64,000 nt of DNA from Topomyia yanbarensis (Eukaryota > Arthropoda > Insecta > Diptera > Culicidae): NCBI RefSeq assembly GCF_030247195.1, contig NC_080672.1, positions 71,961,771-72,025,770 of the forward strand, written 5' to 3'. This document shows positions 11,613-23,823 of the stretch, in pieces. Positions within the stretch are counted from its first letter, which is position 1. Every line of letters begins with the position of its first letter. The translations under genes and the position numbers were made by a program. The notes beneath the pieces are model-generated. The model made no database searches, was not told the DNA's origin, and worked only from the letters and a program-made list of their open reading frames with translations.

Positions 11613-13249
11613 CACAGTGGGACGACTTAGAACAAAAGGTGGACTAAAGTCCAAACTTTGCCGTATCGGTTTAAATAGGATGATTTTATGTAATTTTGGT
11701 ACGCTGAATTCGATTTTGATTTTAAAACATTTCAAAAATATTTTTTTTCGAAGTCGTTCTTAAAATTTGTGTATATTAATTTTCGTGTACTAAATCGTTT
11801 TTGATATTAACACATGTAAAAAAAATCATTATGCGTTAGGGTGGCTCAAAGAATTATTTTGTAGTGAAGATACAAAAAAAATTAAAAAAGTTTTTGTGTG
11901 CTAAATTTCTATTTTAATTATAAAATCAGAAATTAGCTTTACTGCTTAGTAGAGTGGCTCAAAAGTAAGTATATTCTCGTTTATGATGATTTTTTTTTTC
12001 AATAGTAATTTTGGAATTTATTTTCCATATTGAAATGAATTAATTGACAACTCATTATGGGGCTTCAGAAATGACTATTTTGTTTTTACGAATCAAATAA
12101 GATGTGTTCGACTAATTTTGGAATATTGATTTCGTTAGTGGGTTACTCGATATGAAACATTTTCTATCATTTTCAAAACAAACATTTTGAGCATCTTAGT
12201 GGAATGTTTAATTACATTCACTAATCAACAAGATTATTAACGATTTTTTTTTCGTAGGTGTGTTTTAAGTTACTTAGATTGCTTATTTCATATCATAAAT
12301 GAAAATAAATACAAACCCCTTTTCTCGTGTATATGGTTCATTTAAAAATGGTCTTATTTTATTTGGATAATATCGCATACCATTAAGCTATTTCAGTGCT
12401 ATGCAAATTCGGATCAAAATACTCACCAAATGACTAAAACTCAACTGTGTTCACTTTATTTGACAGTTATTGTGCAAGTTAGCAAGAAATAGTTCCAGAA
12501 ACATTTTATAACCTTATTCAGATGGTTGAAAATATTTGCTGATTTTCAATCAGTCTTAATACCTCTACCATCTAAAAAACATACTTCTCACTCAGCTCCT
12601 TAGTCTTGATCACTAGTAAAACCCTTGTAGATCATGCTCTCAATGCTATTTGAAAGTTGTGCATGTATTCGTGTCATTATTTTAGCTATAAAGTGATTAT
12701 CCAAATTCAATATCAATAATAACCATGCGTCTCCATTCACAGTTTTTTTTAAATTTTGACTGCTTATCGCAAGTTTTCGCAAAACTAGCATATACTCATT
12801 TGAAAGAGAAAATTAAAAACTTTCGAATGAGTACAGTGTGATCGCGGGCGCTCACGGGCGTCGTTGTTGTTATCGCATTTGAAGTTTGAATTCAATAAAA
12901 ATTCATGACAAACTGTTATCTAAACACTAACAAAAGTAACTAGTGACTTATTTTTGGCGATTTTATGATGTAATTTTATCACATCGATAATTTTGGTGAA
13001 GTAATGCAATGCATAAAATCAACCATTTCTTTGAAAAACGAAAATAACCGGATGTAGTTCCTATGGTCAAATTATGCAAAAAACACTTGAATTCGCCCTT
13101 AAAAAAGCTGCCAAAAATTCATTTTACGTTCAACTCACTTAAAATCTCGCAAAAATGTCTCTGATGGCTCAGCTGATAGAAGAAAAATACTAGCGAGAAT
13201 ATCGCATAACATTCATATATGGACTTAAGTCCGGTCTCGTCCCACTGTG
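11613..13249. mobile_element. Non-coding TIR element with CCACG target duplication
   Basis: The ends are CACAGTGGGACGA and its perfect reverse complement TCGTCCCACTGTG (13-bp terminal inverted repeats). They are flanked by the 5-bp direct repeat CCACG (11608-11612 and 13250-13254). Subterminal 'ggactaaagtcc' at the left and 'ggacttaagtcc' at the right are also related. Inside is AT-rich DNA with repeated 'gtggctcaaa' strings and no transposase frame. A non-autonomous DNA transposon about 1.64 kb long; the superfamily cannot be assigned safely. Confidence 0.75.
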
Positions 13250-13254
13250 CCACG

Positions 13255-16151
13255 ACCTGACATGAATTTTAATATTTATTTTTGTTAGATTCGCCACGAC
13301 TCAATCCGTTAGCATAACTGAGCCGTGGAGTTTTCATGTTTTTACATTATGCAAAGATTTAAGAATAACATAAAGTTATTGAGTTTTTGTCCACGACAAC
13401 TTGGTAGCCAGTCCATTTACCTTCTTCACGTCCATGGCTTGATCGGTACAACTTTCATTTCGTTTCTTGCTCTTACGGGTCGCTGCTCTCTATCGGCATT
13501 TCTTGTGCTGGTTTTTGGTTTGGAGACACTAGACCAATCGTTGTTTCGTTGTTGAGACAAGAACTTCTCCGTACTCTGCACAATTATTTTTTTCTGCTGA
13601 ATCTCAACTTTTTTGCATCTTTTGCCGAAATCTCAACAGCTGAGATTCAGCAAATATTTTTTTTTTGCAGAGCTCTCAGTAAAAGTGACGTTTGAGTGCT
13701 GAGACTTGGAAAATATTTCACCGAAAATCAGCAAACTAATCTCACTTTACTGAGATATCAGTTTCTAAATTTGCTCACTACACAGCTGTTGGGAAATTAC
13801 CGAGCCGAACTGAGTGTGTGACATAATGCCCGGCGCTAGGTCGTGTAGGCGCACTTCTATTTTATCGTCATTCATATATTTAGGATCTTGTTTTTAACGT
13901 TATCATGTACGATGACGGGTCGCATTGTGTTCTGCACAATGAAGTTTTTTGCCTGGGCTAAACTTTTAATCGTTATCTATATACAGTTTCTCACATGGTG
14001 TAACTGTACATATGTCACTTCCTTAAAATTAAGATCCGTTTTCACATTTAATAACTGTTCAACTTCATGTGTTGTAGGTCAATGACTTTATTTAAAGCCA
14101 ATCGAAATTATATATTCTCGTTGTACAGGTATTTTCATTTCCGGTTGTTGGTTCATTTTACTAGTACACAACCTAGCATACGTTATATACAAGGCCCCGC
14201 GATAAAAAAGTGACCATACAAACGGTCGAGACTTTCACGATAATACTCACTTCCTTGCTTCATCTGAACAGTATATTAAAAATTTAATATCAGAAAGACG
14301 GCCCACGTAAGCATTCAAAAACCCATGCAAATATGAATATATTATTATCGTTAGGTGTTACTTCAAGAATTGATTTGAAGATTGAGTTCTTGCTGTTAAT
14401 GTTAATCGCTCATATTTTTTCCACTCTTGCTTTTTGTTACTTGCTGTCCAACCTTCATGTTACAACTGACCTCCTCAGGTCTTTTGTAAATATCGTCACC
14501 TGATGAGACGCAAACCGATCCACGGGTGCTGACCATAATGGCTTCCACTTTCATAAGCCATAAGCCATTTATCTCTCAATCACTCCGACGTAGAGATCAC
14601 CGGCAGTGAAAATTTTCTAGACAACGTTATCCCGATTGTCTCTGACGGTCGTGTTGTTCGAGCGCTGTTTTTCCTCCTTAGCTGCTGTTGCTAGCTAGCT
14701 GACCGACCTAGCTATGTAATTATGGAATTAGTCTGCTCACACCAGTTGATAATATCAAAACATGTGGAAACGTGAATTGATTCGGGGATGCCGACCAATT
14801 TGATTTACATCCTTTTATAAGCAGTTCCACGGGTTTCTTCTATGACTTTATCTAGAATGACCGAACTAAAATGGCATTTTTTGTGTCCAATCGGCTCCTA
14901 GTACAACATTTTTTTTTGATTAGGAAGTTAAGAGCTCTTCAAAAGAAATTCAAACCCCTTATCGGAGGGGTTCGGACCCCCAACAAACCCCCTTCGCTTG
15001 CGCACATGCCTGAAAACGCTTGTGCCTTTCGCGATCATTCAAATAAGAGTTTCGCATGCGAATATGCAATCGTGATCATCCGCGCAAAGTAACTCAAAAT
15101 CCGCCCGTGATTTTGCATACAGAAAACACTCCGATTATCAAGTCAATATGTTAGCCTCTGCCTTTGGTTCTAGCAGCCATGCCTTCAGTCTTCGCCCTAA
15201 ACAAAAAGCAAACTCATGCACACTAGAAATCTCCAGGCGCCACGGCCGTATACTCTAGTTAGATAACAGGAACTCACACCTATTTAGATCTGAAAGGCTC
15301 TAGTAACAATTGACGTTTTTTGACACTGTTGAAGCACTTCTTAAAACTTAAAATGCACTTGTACTATTATAAAATCAAAATTGCTACATTAGAAACACAT
15401 TAGAATACATTAGAAATCGTGATTCTAACGAGCACCCCAAAGGAATCGCAAACATACAAGCGGTTAGACAGTTATTCAATCGAATTTATACACGCGCTGG
15501 TAAGTGCATGTGACACGCTATCAAACACGTTGCCATATACACGCGCGAGCCATGCGCGATAATACAACCCTCATCACAAAACGCGAACATGCGCAAACAC
15601 AAAGTTTTTCTGCCACATCTCAACAAAAAAAATTCTCGAGAATGGGAAGACGAAATGGACTGAGATTGTTTGCATATTACAAATACAATTTAGTTTTAAA
15701 TAACAATTAAAGCTGCATTTGGAAAACCCGTATTCACTCCCTTGCGACTCTTTGAAGTTGCCAATGTCAAAAAAGAGGAAATGCGGTACCATGGATTGGC
15801 GCTCGTAAGATCATGGTAAATGAAAAATTCGAACAGGGACTATTAACTTATTAAATTAACAAGTCCTTGATTCATCCTTTTTCAAAAAATCAAATTATAA
15901 ACGAAATGGTGGGCTTTAGAACAAAAAAAAACTTAAATTGCATAAAAAATAATCACAAATGAAACTTTCCAAGGAAAGGTGGGTTAAAAATTAAATAAAT
16001 GAATAAGCTTTTAAACGAAAAAAGGAAGAGAATTGCCAGAGCAGACTTTGAAGACATGATTTAGAGAAAACCAGTGTTCACGAGAGATTAAATCAAAATT
16101 TAGGAGGTAGCCCTAGTTTGAGCGGTTTTAAAAATTTGTTTCTAACATATT
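13255..16151. other. Intergenic DNA with small palindromic segments, no gene supported
   Basis: 13600-13760 carries complementary 'gctgaatctcaac/tcagctgagattcagc' strings, suggesting a small MITE. 14930-15110 and 15480-15600 are richer in CG and CACGCG strings than the surroundings. Frames of 60-76 codons here show no domain. I see no tRNA fold or splice-linked exon series. Confidence 0.4.
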
Positions 16152-16163
16152 AATATTTCAATA

Positions 16164-16324
16164 GGGGTGGGCGTCGCGTAGTCGGTAAATCGATTGTCTT
16201 CTACACAGCACACCTGGGTTCCAGTCCCAACCCCGCACATAGGATTAGAAATTTTTCATAAGAGATTTTTCTAACCCGAGGAGGCGAATGACCTTAAGGT
16301 TTAAACCTCTGTAATCGAAAACAA
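16164..16324 (+). mobile_element. tRNA-derived SINE
   Basis: 161 bp with a box A-like GCGTAGTCGGT (16176-16186) and a box B-like GGTTCCAGTCC (16217-16227), spaced as in a tRNA head. An unrelated body (TTTTTCTAACCCGAGGAGGC, 'gaccttaaggtttaaacctc') follows. It is flanked by the perfect 12-bp direct repeat AATATTTCAATA (16152-16163 and 16325-16336), a target-site duplication of the LINE-mobilised type. The tRNA part does not form an intact tRNA gene. Confidence 0.85.
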
Positions 16325-16506
16325 AATATTTCAATACATGTAAATAGGAAGAAATCGATTGTTTAAGGAAAATAAAATTCCACAAAACACCTACGAATTT
16401 ATGAACGCGGTCTCAAGAGCGATTACCATAACGCGCGTTCCCACGCGATCATGAATCGGCAACGACAGGAAGCCCCACGCTCGATTCTAGCAGAGGAAGT
16501 TCTCAT

Positions 16507-16815
16507 TCAAAATTTTCGAAGATTTGATGTTTTTCTTTGCGTTTTTTGAAGGGTATAAGTGTCTACCGGTTTTTTGATCAGCGCATCAAAAATGTTTCTA
16601 CATGCCACTGTTAAAAACGGCGCCCTGGCCGTCATGGGATTCTCTCGGCTCGATACGCCCGCCTCAGGTAGAAACCTTTTCATGGCATTATGCACGTTTT
16701 CAGAATGCTTTGCGTTGCATTTTACTTGTGTACGGGTACCGAGAACATATTTCAAGGTTTGATCTTTAGAGGACACCACTGCTGCCGCGGCTGAACTGCG
16801 TCTACTTATAGCGTA
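16507..16815 (-). pseudogene. Coding-like fragment of unknown origin (minus strand)
   Basis: An open frame of about 100 codons runs from a stop near 16830 to the stop at 16507 on the minus strand. Its composition is protein-like (Ala/Ser-rich start, then a basic stretch with KDQTLKYVLGTRTQVKCNAK and an end TYTLQKTQRKTSNLRKF). The frame has no clear initiator context. I do not recognise the family; it may be an exon, a processed fragment or part of an old transposon protein. GC content looks higher than in the surroundings. Confidence 0.25.
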
Positions 16816-16859
16816 TCTGAATAGTTAGAACTCCGGTGCATTTCATGCAAGCGTTTGTG

Positions 16860-17127
16860 TGGAGACTGGCTCCGAAACATTTGCATTCTGCTCTCAAACC
16901 ATGGAAAGTGTCACTTGTATAGCCGGAAACTTGCTCGCCATTGCTAAAGACTATGAACGCCCATTTCGCCCGGACTTCTGCTAATTAACGTCTACAAGCT
17001 GTGGAACGCAGGGTGACTGACTCCGTGAGGACGGCTTATCTGGAAAAGAAAACTCAAGCCATTTCTCTCCAGGAGCAATGCGAGGTGCGGGAAGTACTGT
17101 TATATGGACCAGACATCGCAGGCTAAT
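16860..17127 (+). pseudogene. Coding-like fragments of unknown origin (plus strand)
   Basis: Two short protein-like stretches lie in different frames: one from the ATG at about 16901 (MESVTCIAGNLLAIAKDYER...) ending at 16984, and one around 16990-17126 (...LQAVERRVTDSVRTAYLEKK...) ending at a TAA. They may be remnants of one ancient gene or transposon. No family recognised. Confidence 0.2.
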
Positions 17128-17129
17128 CG

Positions 17130-18210
17130 TGAGTTATCAAACAACCCCTGAAAATGGCGAAAACAAATAATTTTGGCCGAAATTGTTAGTCACATATTAG
17201 TCCGATTTTTATGATTTTACGCTTATGCCCCACTGAACGAGCAGCCGCTGGTGCCCTAAGACGATTTCGCTAGATTTTCAGAGCAGCGTGCACTCAGTGC
17301 ACTAGCGTGACTGCCGGAAAGTTAATACATATTAACTCATATTCGTGTTTATAAATCACAAAACCTTTTTTATCGATTTGGGCTGAAATATCACTAATGT
17401 TTGAGTGAGACTCACCATATTGGATCGGCTGTTTTGAGTTTCGAAAAACTGACTTCAGATTCGAAAACAGCGGTGTCCAAAATCCATAATTCCATGTAGT
17501 TGTTAGAAAATATTGGCATTCTACTAGGAATAATTCATCGAAGGTGTTCTACAAAAATGATTTTTTTAAACTGCGCACAATCGCATTTGAAAACAATTCA
17601 ATTTTAAGACTTCATCTTTTGACCCTCGAAAGAAAACCTTTTTCATTGGAGGAATGACATATAAAATCTACATTTTTTTGTATTCATTATTTTTGGCACA
17701 AAATAGCAAAAAGGGTTAAAAATCGATCTCAAAGTTTAAAGTTGTACCATTACGTTAAATTTGAAGATTTTTATCCTTTTTTAGGTCTTTCCTTCAATAT
17801 ATTTAGTTCACTTTAGAGCCTTATTATTAGTTTTGTTCATCAGGAATCAGCAGACTGTACGCAGTTTTGAAATTCCACTCGCATCTAACTTAAGAAAGAA
17901 CGTCACCATGGGCGCCATTTTGTTTTCCTAAAACTGTTTTCCTTTATATTATTTCATTGGCCCGAAAAAATTGCAGATTTTGCTTACTTTTTGGTCAACC
18001 TTCCCCTTAAAACAGACGACCACTGTATTGAACCAAAGATTGCGCCCCGCTATAAGTGAACGTATAGCGCTTATAAATGTAAAAAGGCGATCCAAAGCGC
18101 AAGCATATAATCGCTCGTTCCTACGCGAATATGAAATTTCCACGTCCTTCCGTCTGAACCATAAACTCATTATCACAATCACAATCATGGCCCGCAGCAA
18201 TTGGTTTTAA
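17130..18210. other. AT-rich intergenic DNA
   Basis: At about 17285-17330 the segment GTGCACTCAGTGCACTAGCG...GGAAAGTTAAT resembles 693-740 near the window start, marking a small shared repeat. Otherwise nothing recognised. Confidence 0.4.
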
Positions 18211-18212
18211 GG

Positions 18213-18492
18213 TGTTCTCCTCATTAGTGGCTCATAAAAAGGGTGGGCTTGGGATTTTTATTTGACATGAAAACAAGAGAATCAGAAAATCTTTTGCGTA
18301 TTTTTGAACATGTGTTTGGTCAACAAAAAAGTTTTTTGAATGTCAAAATAAATAAAAATGGTGGATTTGTAAACAGTCTTGCGCAGCAGCTCGCCTCGGA
18401 CAACTGGTATTCCGTGCAAGATTCAGCCCGTATTTTTTAACTTAAATAAAAAATTTAAATACTTCCTTATTCAGAAGGCTTTTCTGCTCAGT
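18213..18492 (+). repeat. R6 repeat, copy interrupted by the I-like LINE
   Basis: Matches the reverse complement of about 8085-8325. The homology resumes at 24694-24725 ('ttattatggtgattgaaag') on the other side of the LINE, which shows that the LINE inserted into a pre-existing R6 copy. Confidence 0.65.
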
Positions 18493-18781
18493 CTCTACGC
18501 ATCGCTCGATCTGTTGGAAAAAGAACGCGTTCAAGGTTATTTTGCCATTCTCTGCCTCTTCGAGGTTTGGACTTTTATTTTCTTTTGTGCGTGTGTTAAC
18601 CGTTAGGCCACATTCCTCAACCTTTTGTTCGTAAAGCGAGGATTGAACAATAACCAGCTATTTAAGCTGGACTGGTGCGTCGTGGGAAACGAGTATACAG
18701 ATAAGTGAAATCTACCTTTTTGATACATTTACGGCTTTTTCCCGTCTGCGCGGGTGCTGACCCCGTGCGTTGACGGTGTCG

Positions 18782-20095
18782 ATGGCTTCCTCCCCGGATG
18801 GCCAAATGGAGATCGAGTCGACTCCTAAGGCTCTCCCCCGACCCAAACAATATCCAGAGCTCTCGACCGGTCCCTTTGTGGTCTTCTTTCGGCCCAAAAC
18901 AAAATCGCTGAATCTATTACAGATTTCAAAAGACCTGACGGAACGGTTCTCGGCTGTGATCGAAATAAAAAAGGTCCGCTCAGACAGGCTGAGGGTCGTG
19001 CTGACTAACTCAAAGCAGGCAAACGATATTGCTTGCTGCGAGCACTTTACGAAGGACTATCACGTGTATATTCCAGCTGTGAAAGTACAGTCTGAAGGCG
19101 TTGTCACCGATGACAGTTTGACATGCGAGGATCTGCTGAAGTACGGGGTTGGCCGATTCAGAGACCGCTTACTTCAGCCAGTTAAAATACTTGAGTGCAA
19201 ACGTTTGCACTCAGTAGTAGTTGCGGGGGATGGTTCAAAAACGTACCCCCAATCAAACTCTTATCGGGTGACCTTCGCTGGTACCGCTTTGCCAAATTTC
19301 GTCCTCTTGCACAAGGTTCGTCTGCCTGTGCGTCTGTTTGTGCCGCGGGTCATGAATTGCACAAAGTGTAAACAACTGGGTCACACAGCCACCCATTGTA
19401 GCAACAAGGCCCGCTGTGGAAAATGCGGGGAGAATCATCTAGATGATTCGTGCAGTAAGCAAGCCGAAAAGTGTCCTTACTGTGCGGAGAGTCTGCATGA
19501 TATCTCGGCATGTCCCGCGTACAAACTACGCGGGGATAAACTGAAACGTTCCCTTGCGGGACGATCCAAACATTCTTTCGCAGAAATGTTAAAGAATGCT
19601 ACGCCACCATCCTCAGCAAACATCTATACTCACTTGCCTCCTGACGAGGGCGAGGCTGGTAACCCACAAGAGGGAACATCTACTAGGGTGCCTAGAATTT
19701 ATAGGAAGAGGAGGAACACTTCCTCTCGTAAAGTTCCTTGTAAAGGCCAGAAGGTGTCCCTTGAGGGGGCTCCGAAAGTCACATCTATTGGAAGTGTTGC
19801 AATCAAACCGAAGCAATTAGCTCCTGGTCTCGGAGGATTAAGCTCAGAGAAGGAGTTCCCAGCACTTCCAGGAACATCAAAAATCCCAAGTGTTCCTTTG
19901 TTTCAGTTCGAGAGTAATCACAGCACTGGAATTATAAAACTCTCGGACATAGTGGACTGGATAATAAAAACTTTCAATATTACTGATCTTATTAAAAGTC
20001 TTATGTTCGCTTTTCTCCCTACAGTGAGAACATTTTTGAAGCAGTTGACTGCTAAATGGCCCCTCCTCTCAGCGATTGTATCCTTCGATGGCTAA
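18782..20095 (+). CDS. I-like LINE ORF1 protein, nucleic-acid-binding with three zinc knuckles
   Basis: 437 residues from the ATG at 18782 to the TAA at 20095. The frame is open upstream to 18770 but has no earlier ATG. Three Cys-His knuckles lie at about residues 193-245: CTKCKQLGHTATHC, CGKCGENHLDDSC and CPYCAESLHDISAC. The preceding part is an RNA-recognition-like region (FVVFFRPKTKSLNLLQISKD). The protein is expected to bind the element's RNA and form the retrotransposition particle. Its stop overlaps the ORF2 start in ATGGCTAA, pointing to coupled re-initiation. The C-terminal 85 residues are basic to hydrophobic. The gene is intact, unlike the frameshifted copy at 56091. Confidence 0.88.
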   Translation: MASSPDGQMEIESTPKALPRPKQYPELSTGPFVVFFRPKTKSLNLLQISKDLTERFSAVIEIKKVRSDRLRVVLTNSKQANDIACCEHFTKDYHVYIPAVKVQSEGVVTDDSLTCEDLLKYGVGRFRDRLLQPVKILECKRLHSVVVAGDGSKTYPQSNSYRVTFAGTALPNFVLLHKVRLPVRLFVPRVMNCTKCKQLGHTATHCSNKARCGKCGENHLDDSCSKQAEKCPYCAESLHDISACPAYKLRGDKLKRSLAGRSKHSFAEMLKNATPPSSANIYTHLPPDEGEAGNPQEGTSTRVPRIYRKRRNTSSRKVPCKGQKVSLEGAPKVTSIGSVAIKPKQLAPGLGGLSSEKEFPALPGTSKIPSVPLFQFESNHSTGIIKLSDIVDWIIKTFNITDLIKSLMFAFLPTVRTFLKQLTAKWPLLSAIVSFDG

Positions 20096-23000
20096 CTCAT
20101 CGAACGAGGTCACGGATTTGATCACTGTTCTACAGTGGAATTGCAGAAGTATCATCCCGAAAATCGATTCCTTCAAAATTTTAATAAATAATTTGAGTTG
20201 CGATGCATTTGCATTATGTGAAACTTGGTTAACTTCCGACATAGAACTCAACTTCCACGACTTTAATATTATTCGCCTGGATCGAGACACCCCCTATGGA
20301 GGAGTGCTTTTGGGGATCAAAAAGTGCTATTCCTTCTACAGAATTAACCTTCCCTCGATAACAGGTATTGAAGTTGTCGCTTGTCAAGTAACAACCAAAG
20401 GCAAAGATCTTTGCATAGCTTCCATATATATTCCCCCCAACACCGCGGTTGGGCATCGCCGGCTACATGACATCATAGAATCCCTACCTGCACCGCGACT
20501 AGTTTTAGGCGACTTTAACTCTCACGGTACGGAATGGGGTTGCCTTTATGATGGAACGGTTATCATCATAAAGGCAACCCCATTCCGTACCGTGAGAGTT
20601 AAAGTTCTTAAATTCTTTAATTCACAATATTTGCGACAACTTCAACATGACAATTCTAAACACGGGTGAAATGACACGGATTCCTCCCCCACCAGCGCGC
20701 CCAAGCGCATTAGATTTATCCCTTTGCTCGACCTCACTAAAGTTAGAATGCGCGTGGAAGGTAATCCCTGATCCCCACGGTAGCGACCATCTGCCGATCG
20801 TAGTCTCAATCAATAACGGCTCAAGGCCATTGGAAACAATCAATATTTCGTATGACCTCACACGAAATATCGATTGGAAGAGCTATGCTGCCGCGATATC
20901 CGACAACATCGAATCTACTCAAGAACTTCCTCCGGAGGAAGAGTACAGCTTTTTGGCTGGCTTGATTCTCGACAGCACGAATCAAGCTCAGACTAAGTCA
21001 GTACCCGGCGCGAACATACAAAAACGTTCTCCCAATCCCTGGTGGGATAAAGAGTGCTCAGACGTGTACGCAGAGAAGGCCGCCGCGTTTAAGACCTTCC
21101 GGAACGACGGGTTACCCGCTAGTTTTCGACAGTACGCGACGTTAGACAAGCGAATGAAGAGTTTGATGAAAGCCAAAAAACGCGGTTATTGGCGCCGGTT
21201 CGTCGACGGATTAACGAGAGAAACATCGATGAGCACTCTTTGGGGAACAGCCCGACGTATGCGAAATCGAAACAGTACTAATGAGAGCGTGGAATATTCA
21301 AACCGTTGGATATTCGATTTCGCCAAGAAGGTTTGTCCGGATTCCGCCCCGGCACAGAAGATCTACCGCGACGCGTCCCGTCACGATAACGCGAACGAAA
21401 CACCTTTTTCGATGGTGGAGTTCTCACTTGCTCTCTTGTCGTGTAACAATAAAGCTCCAGGGCCAGACAGAATCAAATTCAACTTGTTGAAGAATCTGCC
21501 AGACTCTGCCAAAAGACGCTTGTTGAACTTATTTAATAAGTTTCTTGAGGCTAACATTGTCCCACACGATTGGAGGCAAGTGAAGGTCATCGCCATCCAA
21601 AAACCAGGAAAACCAGCCTCCGACCACAATTCGTATCGACCGATCGCAATGCTATCTTGTATCCGGAAGTTGTTCGAGAAAATGATCCTATCCCGCCTCG
21701 ACAATTGGGTCGAAGCAAATGGCTTACTGTCAGATACACAATTTGGCTTTCGCAAAGGCAAAGGGACGAATGATTGTCTTGCGTTGCTCTCAACCGAAAT
21801 TCAAATGGCCTATGCTAGTAAAGAGCAGATGGCATCAGTGTTCCTAGATATAAAGGGGGCTTTTGATTCAGTTTCTATCAACATTCTTTCAGAGAAGCTG
21901 CACCAGCATGGTCTTTCAGCGACTTTAAACAACTTTTTACTAAACTTGTTGTCGGAAAAGCACATGCATTTTTCGCATGGTGACTTATCGACATCACGAT
22001 TTAGCTACATGGGCCTTCCCCAGGGCTCATGTCTAAGCCCCCTGTTATACAATTTCTACGTCAACGACATTGATGAATGTCTTGATAATTCCTGCACGTT
22101 AAGACAACTTGCAGACGATGGCGTGGTGTCTGTTACGGGACCCAAAGCTGTCGATCTACAAGGACCATTACAGAATACCTTGGACAATTTGTCTGCATGG
22201 GCTATTAAGCTGGGTATCGAATTCTCCACGGAGAAAACTGAGCTAGTTGTATTTTCTAGGAAGCGTGAACCAGCACAACTACAGCTTCTATTAATGGGTC
22301 AAACTATAGCTCAGGTCTTCACAGTAAAATATCTAGGGGTCTGGTTCGACTCTAAAGGTACTTGGGGATGCCATATTCGGTATCTGAAACAGAAATGCCA
22401 ACAAAGGATCAACTTTCTTCGTACAATAACCGGAACGTGGTGGGGTGCCCACCCAGGAGACCTAATTAGGTTGTATCAAACAACGATACTGTCGGTACTG
22501 GAATACGGATGCTTCTGCTTTCGATCCGCCGCGAACATACATTTCATCAAACTCGAAAGAATTCAGTATCGTTGTTTGCGTATCGCCTTAGGGTGCATGC
22601 AGTCGACCCATACGATGAGTCTCGAAGTCCTGTCGGGCGTTCTCCCGCTGAAAAATCGATTTTGGGAACTCTCATATCGATTGCTCATTCGATGCGATAT
22701 CTTGAACCCGTTGGTGATTGAAAATCTCGAAAGGCTTGTTGAGCTCAATTCTCAGACCCGTTTTATGTCCCTGTACTTTGACTACATGGCGCAAAATATT
22801 AATCCTTCTTCTTACAATCCCAACCGTGTGCATTTCATAAATACTTCTGAATCTACTGTTTTCTTCGACACATCCATGAAAGATGAGATTAGTGGAATTC
22901 CGGACCACATACGCCCACAAGTGGTTCCAAATATTTTTTATAATAAATTCCGAGAAGTCGACTGTTCTAAGATGTTTTATACTGACGGATCAAACCTCGA

Positions 23001-23823
23001 AGGGTCCACTGGCTTCGGTATTTTCAATCAAAAGTTCACCGCCTCCTACAAACTCAGTGACCCTGCTTCAGTTTACGCCGCAGAACTAGCTGCTATTCAG
23101 TATACCCTTGGAGTCATTGACACATTACCCGCAGACCATTACTTCATCGTCTCGGATAGTCTGAGTTCTATTGACGCTATTCGCTCGATGAAACATGGAA
23201 AGCATTCTTCGTATTTTTTGGGGAAAATACGGGAGCTACTGAGTGCTTTATCTGACAAATCTTTCCAGATTACCTTGGTGTGGGTCCCTTCTCATTGCTC
23301 CATTCCGGGCAATGAGAAGGCGGACTCCTTAGCTAAGGTGGGTGCCATTGAAGGTGACGTTTTTGAAAGACCAATTTGCTTCCACGAATTTTTCAGTATT
23401 ACTCATCAGAGAACCCTCGAAAGTTGGCAAACCTCGTGGAGCAATGGGGAGCTAGGAAGGTGGCTACATTCGATAGTCCCTAAGGTATCGACGAAACCTT
23501 GGTTCAAGGGGATGGATGTGGGTCGTGACTTCATTCGTGTGATGTCCCGACTCATGGCGAACCATTACACGCTGGATGCACATCTCCGACGTATTGGGCT
23601 CGTGGAGAGTGGTATCTGCGCTTGTGGCGACGGTTATCACGATATAGAGCACATAGTCTGGGCGTGCACCGAGTACAGTTCCGCCAGGTCTCGGCTTATG
23701 GACACCCTCCGGGCCCGAGGAAGACCACCCAACGTCCCGGTTCGAGATGTGTTGGCAAGCCGCGATGTCCTCTATATGTCCCTTATATACACCTTCATAA
23801 AAACCATCAATATCCAACTTTAA
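20088..23823 (+). pseudogene. I-like LINE ORF2 (endonuclease, reverse transcriptase, RNase H), broken by a templated insertion
   Basis: The ATG at 20088 overlaps ORF1 by 8 nt. The endonuclease starts VLQWNCRSI, with LCETWL and LVLGDFNSHG visible. At 20512-20605 a perfect 42-bp inverted repeat replaces about 30 bases of normal sequence and shifts the frame, which ends at 20669. Reading resumes in another frame (open from 20647) to the stop at 23823 with everything else intact: RT motifs LDIKGAFDSV, GLPQGSCLSP and QLADDGVV; RNase H motifs FYTDGS, AAELAAIQ, VSDSLSS and WVPSHCSIPGNEKADSLAK; and a C-terminal CACGDGYHDIEHIVWAC finger. So this ORF2 has one lesion and was probably functional before it arose. 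Confidence 0.88.
20512..20605. repeat. Perfect 42-bp inverted repeat with 10-bp loop inside ORF2
   Basis: 20512-20553 is the exact reverse complement of 20564-20605; the spacer GAACGGTTAT is at 20554-20563. The left arm is the normal ORF2 sequence (matched by copy 2 near 57820-57866). The right arm is an inverted duplicate that stands where copy 2 has the unrelated segment ending CTACTCCATGAGCT. Confidence 0.95.

Noticed and set aside
16164..16240. Possible tRNA gene
   Set aside because: Box A and B are present, but the stems do not close, and the unit has a SINE body plus a 12-bp target duplication.
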